A stretch of DNA of 64,000 bases from the NCBI GenBank assembly GCA_023053545.1, contig JAKZAN010000004.1, positions 8,308,001 through 8,372,000 on the forward strand. Direction: 5' to 3'. Source of the DNA: Lepidurus packardi. Taxonomy: Eukaryota > Arthropoda > Branchiopoda > Notostraca > Triopsidae. A program made the translations under genes and the position numbers. The notes beneath the pieces were generated by a model, which searched no databases, was not told the origin of the DNA, and saw nothing but the letters and a program-made list of their open reading frames with translations. Shown in pieces: positions 13,954-25,423 of the stretch; position 1 is the stretch's first letter, and the number at the start of each line of letters is the position of its first letter.

Positions 13954-15069
13954 ATGCCGCCACTGTTCTTTCTTGCGCTGCTACCACTTTGGGCTTTTTT
14001 AACAACTGGTAAGTGGACAATATCTAGACAGGTATATTTTATACTAGCTCAGCGATGGAGCTTAATGGTTTATACATAGTTTTTGCGACAATTGCGTGCG
14101 AGCAAAATGGCCTGGCCCAGTTTCCCGATCCAGTTCAATGCGATAAGTATTTCGTTTGCCAAGACGGACAAGCTAAAGAGCAGATTTGTGCTTTGGGACG
14201 CGTTTATGAACCCCGTAAAGGGAAATGCTTAGCAAAAGGTTACGTGGATTGCGCTGGACGTCCTCGCTTACGTAAAAAAATAATAAAAATAGAATAATAA
14301 AACAATATTCTTAAATTTGCTTTAACATTTATCGTGAAATGTTTCTTTCGAAATGTTTTCTTCAGAACGACCAACATGCCCCACATCGAGTGGACTCTTT
14401 CCAGTACCAAATTCATGCTACCAGTACGTCGAGTGTTTTGGACATGAAGGTGTATTGAGGACTTGCCCATTAGGATTGATTTTCCATCCTGCGTCTGGCA
14501 CGTGTGATTACCCCGATGCTGTCACTGTCCATAATTGCTCCGTCGAAGAGATTTTTCACTTTACTTGTCCTTTATCTCGCAAAGAAACCGACGATAACAG
14601 GGACGACTCCTCTCGGCTGGCTAGACGGATTTACATTGGTCCTCCGTATATTGTTGACCCAATTGACCTCGGTGGTTATTACAACTACAATTATCCTAAC
14701 GATTACTTTGCCCCTTTGGGGCAAGTTACGGAGAATCTGAGCCCAGAAGACCGATTTTTTAGCCGTCTTGATAGGAGCTATTTTGGCGTAGTCTATGCAC
14801 ACGATTGCCGCTATTTTTTCTCCTGTTTGTCGAACGGCAAAGCGAGGCTACATTTTTGTCCATTCGGATTTGTCTTTAATCCAGAATCTTCCGCTTGTGA
14901 TATTCCTGACAACGTTCCTGAATGGTAAAATCCTTAATAAAATTCCCCAATTTTACAGAAATAACTTATTGAAAGGGTTTCTTCTCCCTCTAGCTCATCT
15001 TATTATAAGCGAAATCCGTTGGTCTTTGGTCAAAGTCCACTTTTGTCCGATGGTACATCCTGGGAGTGA
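13954..15069 (+). CDS. Secreted protein with three CBM14 (peritrophin-A) chitin-binding domains
   Basis: Exons 13954-14008, 14080-14271, 14366-14924 and 14994-15069 sum to 882 nt, 293 aa. Residues 1-18 (MPPLFFLALLPLWAFLTT) are a signal peptide. Domain 1 has the six-cysteine CBM14 pattern, from CEQNG to the C of GYVDC. Domain 2 runs from TCPTSSG to VTVHNC. Domain 3 begins at FTCPL but has about 79 residues before its second cysteine (YAHDC), instead of the usual dozen or so. Its last cysteine is made only by splicing: GAATG at the donor joins C at the acceptor to give TGC. Without that splice the frame ends in EW and loses the sixth cysteine, which is why I prefer the four-exon model. Three CBM14 domains after a signal peptide suggest an obstructor/Gasp-like cuticle or peritrophic-matrix protein. 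The exact subfamily is not certain. An AATAAA-like signal lies near 15170. Confidence 0.85.
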
Positions 15070-16502
15070 CGTTCCGGGGCTGTATGACACATTTTTAGGG
15101 TTCCTTTCTTGGTTATTAGAAAAATGAGTAACAAAAAAATAACGAAAAGCTTATCGAGTAATAAAAAAAGAAATAAAAGTTTAAAAACCAGTTGTAGTAA
15201 AACTTTCGCCGTTGCATTCATAAACCCTTTTCAAACCTAACAGTTGTTGGCGTGTATACGATGAACTCAACTTTTTTCTCTGGGATGGCAAGTGTCACGC
15301 TTTTCGACCTCGGGTTTCTAGCTCAGGTTAAAATAAAATAGAAAACATATACTTATATATATAAAAGAATTGCAGAGTGCCTGACACCATATGGTTATCC
15401 TCCCTTCCTTCTCGCTTGTCACTTTATTTCCATAACAGAAACGTTTTAGTCTACCCGCTTTGCTTTGCGGGGGATTATCGAGAGTCAATTAAGGTGATAA
15501 AGCCCTCCTATGTGATGGGTCAACAACTCCAAAGGTCGATTATGCCGAAATTTATCGTGGGTGTTGCAATTGACAGATCCCATAAGAGCACGTCTGGATA
15601 TGAGGAACTAAAGGATTTGTTTTAGTTCTTTTTTGGGGATGTTCTGGTGCATAACGTGATGTTATTGAAAGCGTAATTCTTTTGTATTGAGAAGAAAACA
15701 GCGAGGCAGCGGGGATACAATGTTCCTTTTCGCTGTATGGCTGCAATTAATGTCTCAACTATGCATTACATACAGTAAAGGGGAGAGCTTATTGTATATC
15801 ATAAATAAATGAGGGAACAATCAACGAGCGGGAGATTCGCGTAGGCAACATAAAAGTAATAGAAAGCAGCATGAGAGAGCATTTACACTAAGGTTTGGAG
15901 CATCTTTTCTTTTTTCTTATCGTTTTTTCTTAACAGTTTTCACTTCCTCGGTTTAGTTTCTCTCTTTTTCTTTTCATCGAGGAGTCGTTAGTTCTTACAT
16001 TAAAGTCAAATGAAAGACTGGGACAATAAAAAAATCTAAACCAAAGTTTAGCTCTCTTTCTAAAAATGTGGGTAAAAGAGTGTTTTTTTTTTCTTTCTTC
16101 AGACAAAAAACGGCAGAGAATTAGTGAACCAGAGAACACAATAACTACTTAGCCAGAGAGATCTGTACAGTAATTCGATTGTTTGATTTTTGGCTATTTG
16201 GGATAAAATGTTCACAAACCGTTGTTAACAAACTTCTCCAGTTTTTCAGGACTTGGAACAAGGGAAATAAACAAAATAGGACGTGGCAGTTCGTTTTTGA
16301 TTGAACAGGACTTTTGCGTTCACTCGCAAAACGGCAGAAACAGAAATCCAGCAGAGCAGGTTTAAATAATTTAAACAATGAATTTGTTCTAAATAGGAAT
16401 CCTAGTTATAGGAATAATAATGGACGTATATATTTATATATATGCGGAATACTTTTGGCAAATTAAGTTATAAATAAATAATTTTTAGATAGAAGCTATA
16501 CG
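15070..16502. other. Convergent intergenic region
   Basis: Lies between the 3' ends of the plus-strand peritrophin gene and the minus-strand prohormone gene, so it should contain both 3' UTRs. It is A/T rich with many short A and T runs. I see no coding exon. Confidence 0.5.
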
Positions 16503-17973
16503 TTAGGCAAAGTTGTTTGGCTTTTCAAGCTGCCGAAGTATCGCTCGCCAGTCGTAATAAGGTGCCCGTCCTCGTCGTAAGGAGGAAGGGAGGATAATTC
16601 GGTATGCCATTGCTTCAGTGTCGTCTTTTAAAGAATTATCGTTTGCCGCAACACCTTGGAAGTCAAGTTGCTCGTCCTCTTGAAATGTTCCTTCTTCTGT
16701 GCCTGCTTCTTCTGCATAGGGAAAGGCCGAATCCTCCTCTCTCCCCGGCATCAGCTGTGCAGGTGCGTCGTATTCCACAGCATTGATGGAGCGTTTTTTC
16801 TTGCCTCTGTGCATATGAAATGAAGAGAAAAATAAACCATTAGTATGCAGCTCAGTTTTCCCGACTACACTCACAAGTTTTTCTCCAGCTTTCTAGATGA
16901 CGGCCCATCTTTTCTTTTCTTTTTTTTGGGCAAGAAAAATGCCGAGCGAAAGCTATTTTTTAGGGATCCCTAGTAAATGGCTTACGATCTTAGAGCAAAC
17001 AAAGTTGTTCAAGGCACTCGGAGTTATGGAAACATTTGTTTCGCTTTTATCAAGGAATTTGGATCAAATTGGGTTAAAAAAGGGGGCTCGGTTAGTTCCC
17101 ACGAAATCAGTTTCTGTTTCTATGGAATTCCGAAATGTTTTTCTTCCATCGATTATGTTTTGTCTGTGTGTTCGTGGAAAAGTCTTGAATACCAAAGATT
17201 GGGACATTGAACACAACTTACGCTCTATTAGGATCGACGAGTCCGTAGCCAATAGGGACAGTGACTAAACGTCCTTTCATACGAGCAGCTAAAGCGAAGA
17301 GGGTTTCCAGTTCGGCCAAACGTTGATCCGAGACACGTTTCACACGACTGTTTGGATAAAAATAATCACACAAAAATATTAGCGGATACAATAATAATTG
17401 CTGCAATTAACCTCCAGGTTGATTTTCAATAAAATTTTTAAAAATGGTCACGTGGGGGGCGCTAAACACCATAAACGAAAGCAATTTTTTTTTCTAAATG
17501 AGCTTTCTATTGATTAAAAAAATGATTTAGTGCTAACAATTGCCCTGTTTTCTTCAGTATACTCAACATTTTGCACTTTAACGTGTAAAAATGGGGTGCA
17601 GAAAGTTGTCTTTGCTGGCAATTTGAACATTAATACTTTAGCAAATCAATTGTAATATAGTATTGTCTTAGATTTATAGAAACACGACTTCTGCATTTAG
17701 TCATTCCTCTTCCCCTCCTTCCTAACCGCGCCACTTTACAGTTAGCGTGCGTGCCTCTTGAATGTATTCAATGCAAATGGAGAGAGGAGACAAGCGTGAA
17801 GCTTTAATGAATTAATTTAGTGCTAAGAATGGAAATAAAAGCGGTAATAATAAATTAAAAGTGAAAGTTTCCAAAGTATAAGAACAAATTTACCTCCATG
17901 GATATGCTTCCGAAGCCACTGTCCAAGCCACCAGAATCGCGCAGGCAATAATGCAGTAATTTGTACGAACCAT
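16503..17973 (-). CDS. Neuropeptide/prohormone precursor with amidated 38-residue peptide (insect PTH-like candidate)
   Basis: Exons 17894-17973, 17222-17347 and 16503-16806 sum to 510 nt, 169 aa, all in frame. Exon 1 encodes a signal peptide (MVRTNYCIIACAILVAWTVA then SEAYPW). Exon 2 starts with SRVKR, a furin/dibasic cleavage site, followed by a peptide beginning VSDQRLAELETLFAL and ending YGLVDPNRA. The exon 2-3 junction creates AGKKKR, that is, an amidation glycine plus a tribasic cleavage site. The predicted product is therefore a 38-aa C-terminally amidated peptide. The rest of exon 3 is an acidic linker and a conserved-looking tail with DWRAILRQLEKPN. This architecture is diagnostic of a secreted regulatory peptide. 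From memory the peptide resembles the insect parathyroid-hormone-like peptide, a class B GPCR ligand. I could not check this, so I leave the symbol blank. Confidence 0.85.
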
Positions 17974-20900
17974 AATTTGCTTGGCTATCCAGTCACTGTA
18001 CTGGAACAAAATGGAAAACGTCGGCTAATTGTCGGATAAACCACTTGTTGCGTGCTTTTATAGAGAAAACCTTTTGCCGGTCTGCGAAGTTCAAAAGATG
18101 CAAAAGATTTCCGGTTTTTAAATGGTTCTATAGCTAACAATATATTTCTGGTTTAAGAAAGCAATTGTTAAAGGCCCACTAAAAAAAGACGTTTTAAACA
18201 GGCTTAAAGTCTTTCTGCACTCCAGGTGAGTTGCAACTGACACAGGCTTTTAGCTAAGGTGAATCCAGTCTCACTCCTTTTTATATCTTCCTCCCTCGGC
18301 CCCGTGCGCGGAAGTTCGGTATGCTCTATAAAATTCTTATCGGGGCCTGAACGGGCGGCGGTCCTGTGTTTAAACACTCTATCAAGCCTGGGCGCATCTC
18401 GCAATCCTCTGAATCTGGTGCAATAACTGGCTTGAGTCGAAAAAAAACAAAAATGTTCGGAAATTGCCAATATATTCGTCCTCAAGTAGTTTCCATATAA
18501 CTTCTAATCTGTTTCTGCCTTCTATGAACCTTCTTATTTATTTTTCATCCCTCATCCATCTTAATAGATTGCTATCTCGAGTTTTGTGAACTTTTTTACA
18601 GTGACAAGAACACGGATTTCCCGGTCCCCATGTCGTGTTCATAAAACAAGGTGTGAATTATCTTACCGGTCCACGTCATGACGCGTGGGAGACGGTGGAA
18701 TTCCCGGTATTATAGACTGTATGGTAGAAATACTTTTGATAAAGAGCGAAATTAACACCTTTCCCGACGAACACCCCCATACCCGTAAAATAAAGAGAAC
18801 CCTATCATAAACTAACACCGTTGTGGAGGTTCGAGGTATAGCTTAATTGTCCAGAGATTGCCGGTGCATATCCGGTCATCGGTTTGTCGGTTGACATTTG
18901 CAAAGTTTTTTGTTTAATCTTTTGTAATTTTTTTTTGCTTTCCCTTATCCTTTTAAGTTTCCAATCTGGATCGCGCAGGTTTTGGGGGGTTTAAGGAACT
19001 TTCTGGGTTATATTCCAATTGAGCTCGAGATGAGATCATAGCTAAACTTTTCGTTCTAGTCGAAATTCAAAGGGATTATTCGGCAGGAACAGATAGCGTA
19101 GTAAGGCAGGAAAGGAATGTTAAGCTTGTCTAAGCAGCCATCCTTATACGACTAAACTTTGGATGCTTTTTAGTCGTACAATTTGTCAGGATTAAAGGTT
19201 ACGTGGCAACCACTGCTCAGGTAACTTTACAAGCCTCGCGAAATGTTTCTATATGCACTGAAACAGTTCGATGGAAATTCAGGAAAATGGCGTTAAGTAC
19301 AAAAAAATAACTGAAACACGTTCACCATCTTAAACAAACCCAATTGCTGTAATACTATTACACCTTATAGTGACTTTTGGACTTGTAAACTGGACTAGGC
19401 ACGTGCTTGGGAGCATGGCACGGATGATAGGAAAATGAGTCCCTGGTTCAGTTCCGTAAAGCTCTTGTGTTAAGACTTGATCTTCTAATTCTCACTCTTC
19501 ATTTTATATGCTGAGCAATTAATGCGTTCCGACTTGGTTCTAGCTTCGCTCATTTAAAGTAATCTTATATTTTCCTCTTTTCCTTTTTTATGTTTTGGTT
19601 CAGAGAATCGTTGACGTCAATCGAAATTTTTTATCGGGAGTTGAAGTTCCGAAAGAACAATGTAGGCTATTTCTCTCCATCTTGACACATTTGACCATTG
19701 TGTTTTACGTAAGTTGTGTATTTTGTTGGTCGCTTTCTTAGACTTTCGAATTTGGGGGCAAAGCGGCAAGGCAAAAGAATCGCAGCCCTCAAAAATCTTA
19801 AACCTAGCTTGACTGACATCGCCTAGGCAATCCTTATTAGACGATAACGAGTTCAGCATCAGCACTTGGAACTATTGGCTTCCATTGCCATGCAACAGTG
19901 AGGCTTGAGATGTCGAGCTAGAAAGCATCGGAGTGACGACATAACTTCTGAGATCTCTACGCTTACATCCGAAAGTCCTAAGACAAACCTTTGAGCATAA
20001 AACCTTTTGTTATTTTATTTCGTAATTTTGGGTTTCCCTTGTTCCTTAACAAAAAAGGCCTTATCTTTGAAGTTTTACAATCCACGAAAAGAGAAATAAC
20101 TATCCACGTTGTAATACATTGATCCTCCAATTGAGAAGATACATGGAATACAAAACTTGGGTATAATCATTATGAAGAGGCCCTGAGCTATACTGTGTGG
20201 GCTTCTTGGGCTTCCTTCACAACTGGAAAAGGTATTTAAAAAATACTTCTTATATAGCCCTCCATAATTTAGGGAGCAATGGCGAAAAAAATAAAGTCTT
20301 TGCTGTTTCGAGTGAAATGCCAATTTTCTTTTCTTAGCAATCAAGAAGCTGGTACGGAAACTAGCAAAAGGATTCGTTTGTGTACGGTAAAGAGCAAGTT
20401 AAAAGGGCTAATATTTCGCAATCTGAGTAAAGGAAGATGCTTTCTCGGATTAGATGTTCGCCAGTCTGCTCTATTGAAAAGAACAAGCGAACCTTGTTCT
20501 ATGCTTATCTCTAATTTAATTTTAAGCGGATTTTCTTACGTGCAACTTATATACACACCGGTTGCAGGCAGTTGGCTATACTGTGGTCTATATGAGACGT
20601 ACACCACTTTTGGGTAGCGTGTTTCGCAATAGGGTTAGAGTAGGACCGGGGTACGTAATACTTGAAAGATTACCCGATTGAACACCGCGATGCACAGGCT
20701 CTTGATGTCTGACAGATAGAGAAAGCTTGTACGATCACTGGGGTGACCTTGTCACGTTATTTGTTCGTGCCAGTCGCTCAACTTATGGGTGCGAAAATTA
20801 AACCGATAAGAATACTTGAGAGTGGATGCAGTGGAATGGTATTTATAGGTAGGTTGTGGTATTGGTATTGGTACGACGAGTTGGCAATCCACAGCACATG

Positions 20901-22645
20901 TTGTAGTAGAACGAATACACAGCGCATCCTTTTGCTGTACTGTAAAACGGCGCGTGCGTTTTTTATTAATTTCCTCCCTACAGTTACGCTTTTATTTTCT
21001 ATATGAACTCCTAAGTATTTTTTTCTGTGTGGCTTTTATTTCGTGACTGCATTTGAGCAGAAACTCTTGCTGACAAGAAAAAACAAAGTTTTCTAAAAGT
21101 AAAAAATTCAATGAGGTATTGGTCACGAAAGATTTGTTTCACTTCTATTTCAGCCTTTAGTTTTTTGGTTTGCACACTTTTATTACAAATTGCTAGGTAA
21201 CACCTAACGCACAGGCAAGGTTTCATTACCAGTTGGACTGTTTTCATCCTCTATGTGGCGTAGTAAGCTGACGCTTGATGTATTCGCTAACAAATATAGA
21301 TTAATTTAGAGGAACACATTTGGGGTTTGATGGCACTCCCACACATCTTCCATACGGCTGGATTTTATGACTTGAACGGCATTTTGTAATTGAGTGTGAT
21401 CAACCCAATGGATGATTTATGGTATGGTTAAGCAAGCGTTTTTTTTTTTAGCCCCGCGCAGAGTAAGGGTATTTCACCCAATTTGAGTTTTTAAGAACCC
21501 ACATGACTTTATTAAGTTACAGCGTGGGGGATGGAAGTAACAATTTATATGGATGCTGTGGAAAGCTATAAACAAGGTGTATTACATTTCAGGTTTCCTT
21601 GATTTTTCCTATTAATAGTCAAAAAGCAAAAGTAAAACAAGCTATGACTTTCATGTGTTTGTAAATTTGTTAAGAATTGGCACAAAGTCTCGTTTTGAAT
21701 AGTGTTTTTCTTATCCTATATTGAGATAGGCAAGTCGTAACGAAGACGTTTTGTTTCAGTTTCAGATACAGTTCAGTCTTGCATTTCGATGAGGGTAAAA
21801 ACGCAAAGAAAATTTTAGGTGGGTGGAATTTTTCTCGACTAATTCAGTGCTGCGCTGCCTGTTATGCATATCAAAATGAAAGGAAATTTACATCTTAAAA
21901 GGCGATCAAACGAATATTTGTCCTACCTACCCTCTGAAATAATATTATCTTTCTGAGAGTAGAATCACACCACGCTCCCACGCAGTTTAACTCTGTCTTG
22001 TATAGTATGGTTTCTGGTCATCTTTCAGACTTTTTACCAGTTTGATCTTGCCGTCGTATGATAATGTAGTGCGTTAGAGCAACACTTGAGCGCAGATGTC
22101 GTTGGCGGTAGCATCACAAACGTCCCAGAACTATAACTTGGTCCAAACAAGCTTGGACCTTGTTTGGACCAAGTGCTACAAAAGCCAAACTACGGAAATG
22201 CTGAAGACTGTAAACAAACACCGCCATAGTTATGGCCAAATCTAGGATAACACCACCGTTTATATTTACGCACCGCAGCATACCTATAGGCCTTTCTATA
22301 AGTGTATACCTGTATGATCCAAGAAGCGGGTGACTTGAACACTACTTTTCACTGTTCTTATCGTTGCACGCTGTTTTTTTAATACATTTCAGCTAGAGTT
22401 ATAATAACACGCTGCATGAGTATACTATTTTTACTTGCAGAAGCAACTTTTTGTAAAAAAAAATAGATATCAGAAACTTATTTGTAGGCAGTAGTATGAA
22501 TAAAATCGCATCAGTACATTTCCAGGGGACCTCATAATACACTGATGTCTCTTTCGGAACTACATTTTCACGCATGGCAATCATATTCTATTCAAGTTGT
22601 AAATTATATAAAGAAAAATTTACGCCAGTAGAGAATGATGGGTTA
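17974..22645. other. Intergenic region upstream of prohormone
   Basis: About 4.7 kb without a recognisable exon. Open frames (for example near 20.3 and 20.8 kb) lack motifs, homology or splice partners. The first part should hold the prohormone promoter. A perfect 16-bp inverted repeat lies at 22136-22174. Confidence 0.5.
22136..22174. repeat. Perfect 16-bp inverted repeat, 7-nt spacer
   Basis: ACTTGGTCCAAACAAG at 22136-22151 is exactly complementary to CTTGTTTGGACCAAGT at 22159-22174. It lies in intergenic DNA 0.5 kb beyond the 3' end of EMC4. Confidence 0.9.
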
Positions 22646-24059
22646 CTACAAGACAGAAATACCGCCATCCGAATATTCTACGCGTTGCTGAGGTTCTACA
22701 AAATCAAGCCAATCTGATGCATGTGTAGGAAGCAAACCCATTGACTGACACTTCCACAACGCTAGGCCTATCCCAACTAATTGTCCAAGCATATAGACTA
22801 GTCTTTGACCAATCGCATGTTGGCCGTCCAGAGCCTTGAAGACTGTTGTAAAGGGAAAAATTAATACGAGTTTATCTAAAGTAAAAGTACTAATTTAGCC
22901 AACCTTGACTCATTCCGAAAAGCGCACGAACGGGTCTAACAAGCATCATGCCAACCATCATAATTGGGAAGATTGATATGGAATTGCCCGCCATGTACAT
23001 AATGAAAAGATTCATTGGCACCTAAGAATGGAATCTGTCACGTTTTCATAACTTATTTTTAAAGATAAATGCAACCTGTTTCAACGGCTGCAAAGCCACA
23101 TCCCAAGAACGTTTGAGTAGTAAACTTGCATCTGTTTCTTTGTTTCCTTCTGCAACTGCAGTAGCCACTTGCGGAGAAAATCCGGGCGGTGATGGAAGTT
23201 CAAGTCGGTCACTCCTCATCCTAAACATTATAGCTGTGATTAATGTAGTAAATATGATACGGAAGAAAATAAAGATAATACCCAAAATAATCTATCTTAC
23301 CTTTCTATACTATTACTATTATTATTATTAACACTATCGCTAGTTTATTTGTTAGCTTAAGACCCATTCCATTTGTTTAAAGAAACCTTCTATATCATAG
23401 CTAGCAAACACGAAAGAGTTCAAAACGCTCCAACCATCTCTTTCTTCCTTCTCTTAAATCCCAAATATTCAGTTCAAAAGTATTCAGTAAGTATTCAGTA
23501 AGTATTCAGTTAAGTATTCAGTTCAAATTAACCTCCTTCTTTTCAAATGGCGGCTATCTCGCTTTGACCTAATCCAAATTTACTGTTCTATTCACTCGAT
23601 TGACAGGTTTACTTTTTTGAAACCTAACCTAGTGGGGATAGTTAAGTCGTCCATTTACAATTCTGTCCATTGATCAATTCGGCCAAAATCCGACGAATGT
23701 TAATTTGACTAAATCCAGTCTAATGATTGTTTGCCAATTTGTGCGCTTTACATTAGGAAACTAACTACAAAGAATAAAGTTATTTGGCTGTTTAAAAATT
23801 ATCTTCTAATTAGGTGTGCTATACCACTTAGACATAAAGCGGTTAGTAACAATGGCCAGATACATCCTTGGAAAGTTTTGTTTGCCTTCTCTTCTTTTTT
23901 CTCACTTTTTACTTTGACGGTTTTATGACTGCAAGCCTTGCCTACGTCAACGCTTTCGCTTACTAATTCGAATACATATATATTATAATACCTGTTACTA
24001 TAATCTAGAGCCCACTTAGTCTTCTTCGCATTCATTTTCGTTGCACCAACTGTAGCCAT
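22646..24059 (-). CDS. EMC4: ER membrane protein complex subunit 4
   Basis: Subunit of the EMC insertase, which places tail-anchored and multipass proteins in the ER membrane. Exons 23992-24059, 23076-23220, 22904-23021 and 22646-22842 sum to 528 nt, 175 aa, close to the usual EMC4 length of about 183. The conserved core reads [19 protein letters not shown], then [20 protein letters not shown], which is the first membrane segment. The C-terminal part carries [16 protein letters not shown] and ends [10 protein letters not shown], both hallmarks of the family. The start chosen is [10 protein letters not shown] at 24059. An earlier in-frame start lies at 24110 (MRHYNVIS) but would add residues the family lacks. 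The first intron (771 nt) contains the AAGTATTCAGT tandem repeat. The gene is divergently arranged with NCAPH2. Confidence 0.95.
23478..23525. repeat. Tandem repeat of AAGTATTCAGT
   Basis: About four copies of an 11-12-nt unit (AGTATTCAGTA) in the first intron of EMC4. The same motif occurs once near 27877. Confidence 0.85.
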
Positions 24060-25423
24060 AGCAATGTGACGCTTCGGCTCGGGTTTAGATATTACGTTAT
24101 AATGACGCAATTGGAGTTGAAGTACTTTATAGGATTACTTACTACTGATCAAACACTGAATTTTTAAATAACTAACTTAAATTGATATGGGGGTTTACTG
24201 CACAGTGATGTGATCTTTGACGTTCTGACAGCTTTTATTTTAGTAAACATTGGCAAAGAGAGAGGGAAAAAATGTATAGTAGGTGCAGAGTAGAAAATTT
24301 TTACAAAGCAACGCCATCTTTACCAAACTGTCTGAAGCAAATAATTCGCAAATAATTGTACTTTTCAAGCATCATAACCCACTGTAATTCGTTGCAAAGT
24401 GCAATAAATCAAAGCAATACCCCATTTTTAGCAATACATTAAACGATTGTTTTCTAAACGCACAATTCGTAAGATTAGCGTATACTTGCCAAATTTTCCA
24501 GTGGTGCAACTTGCAGTAATATAATATTTCCTCAAATTGTATTCTCTTCTTTCGGGCTTGGATAAAATGCGAAATTAAGAGCTTAGCAACATTGTATGTT
24601 CAATTTTCAAAGAATACTTAAAAACACAATTGACCAAACGGAACCTACCGAAAACACATGTCCGAATTTATTCCGTTTGGCATTGGTACATTTATATTTT
24701 GTTAATTTCTACAATCCATAAAACTTTATCTATACATTTCATTACGGGAAAGAGAGCATCCATCGGAGAGCAGGTTCTCAACAGCATTGACTCTGCCATA
24801 ATCGCACAAGACGGATTATTATACGCTTATAAATTTTGTTAACAATGTTCGAATTTGAAAAGGACATGATTTTTTTTCTTACCCAGTATGACAATTTACT
24901 AGTGTATGTATTCCAACTTATTCTGCAGACGAGTAGAAGAAATAAAAAGGCACATTCCAGTATTTGTTATTATTATGTCAGTCTGATAAACCCAGAAGAA
25001 ATTCTGTAGACATCTTTATCTATTTGCAATCAACAAATTTCAATATTTTGAATGATCTCCATTTCCTTCAATCTCTTTATAACTTAAAATATCTGAGCTC
25101 TTCAAGAAAAATCAAACACGTTTTTTTGTGAGTAATGCTGTACCCAAAATGTTGCAACTCGCTTATAATTCCGTGCACCCTGACCAGTCGGTTGACATTG
25201 TATGAGTTTACTTCACGTATAACTTTTGAATTCTTTAGCAGGGCACTTTCTCACACCGCCACACAAAAATGTAGTGGCGTGGAGCCACATGTGAGCGCTG
25301 CTGTAGTTTGGCGCGTTACTTCATGAACGGGTGACATTTGTGCTGAAAAAGTGAAGAGTTAGGAACATTGAATGTTACATGATTATCGTTTAGCTGAATT
25401 TCTCGTCACCTGTATTGTATAAC
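24060..25423. promoter_or_regulatory. Divergent intergenic region of EMC4 and NCAPH2
   Basis: 1.36 kb between two divergently transcribed housekeeping genes, so both promoters must lie here. It is A/T rich. I see no conserved core element and no coding exon. Confidence 0.45.

Noticed and set aside
14365..14930. Peritrophin ending at the in-frame TAA after VPEW
   Set aside because: It would remove the sixth cysteine of domain 3; splicing to 14994 makes that cysteine and a sensible tail.
20279..21006. Open frames of 87-112 aa around 20.3-21.0 kb
   Set aside because: No motif, no signal peptide, low-complexity composition and no splice partners; consistent with chance.
24060..24110. EMC4 start at MRHYNVIS
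   Set aside because: Adds 17 residues absent from the family; the MATVG start gives the usual length.
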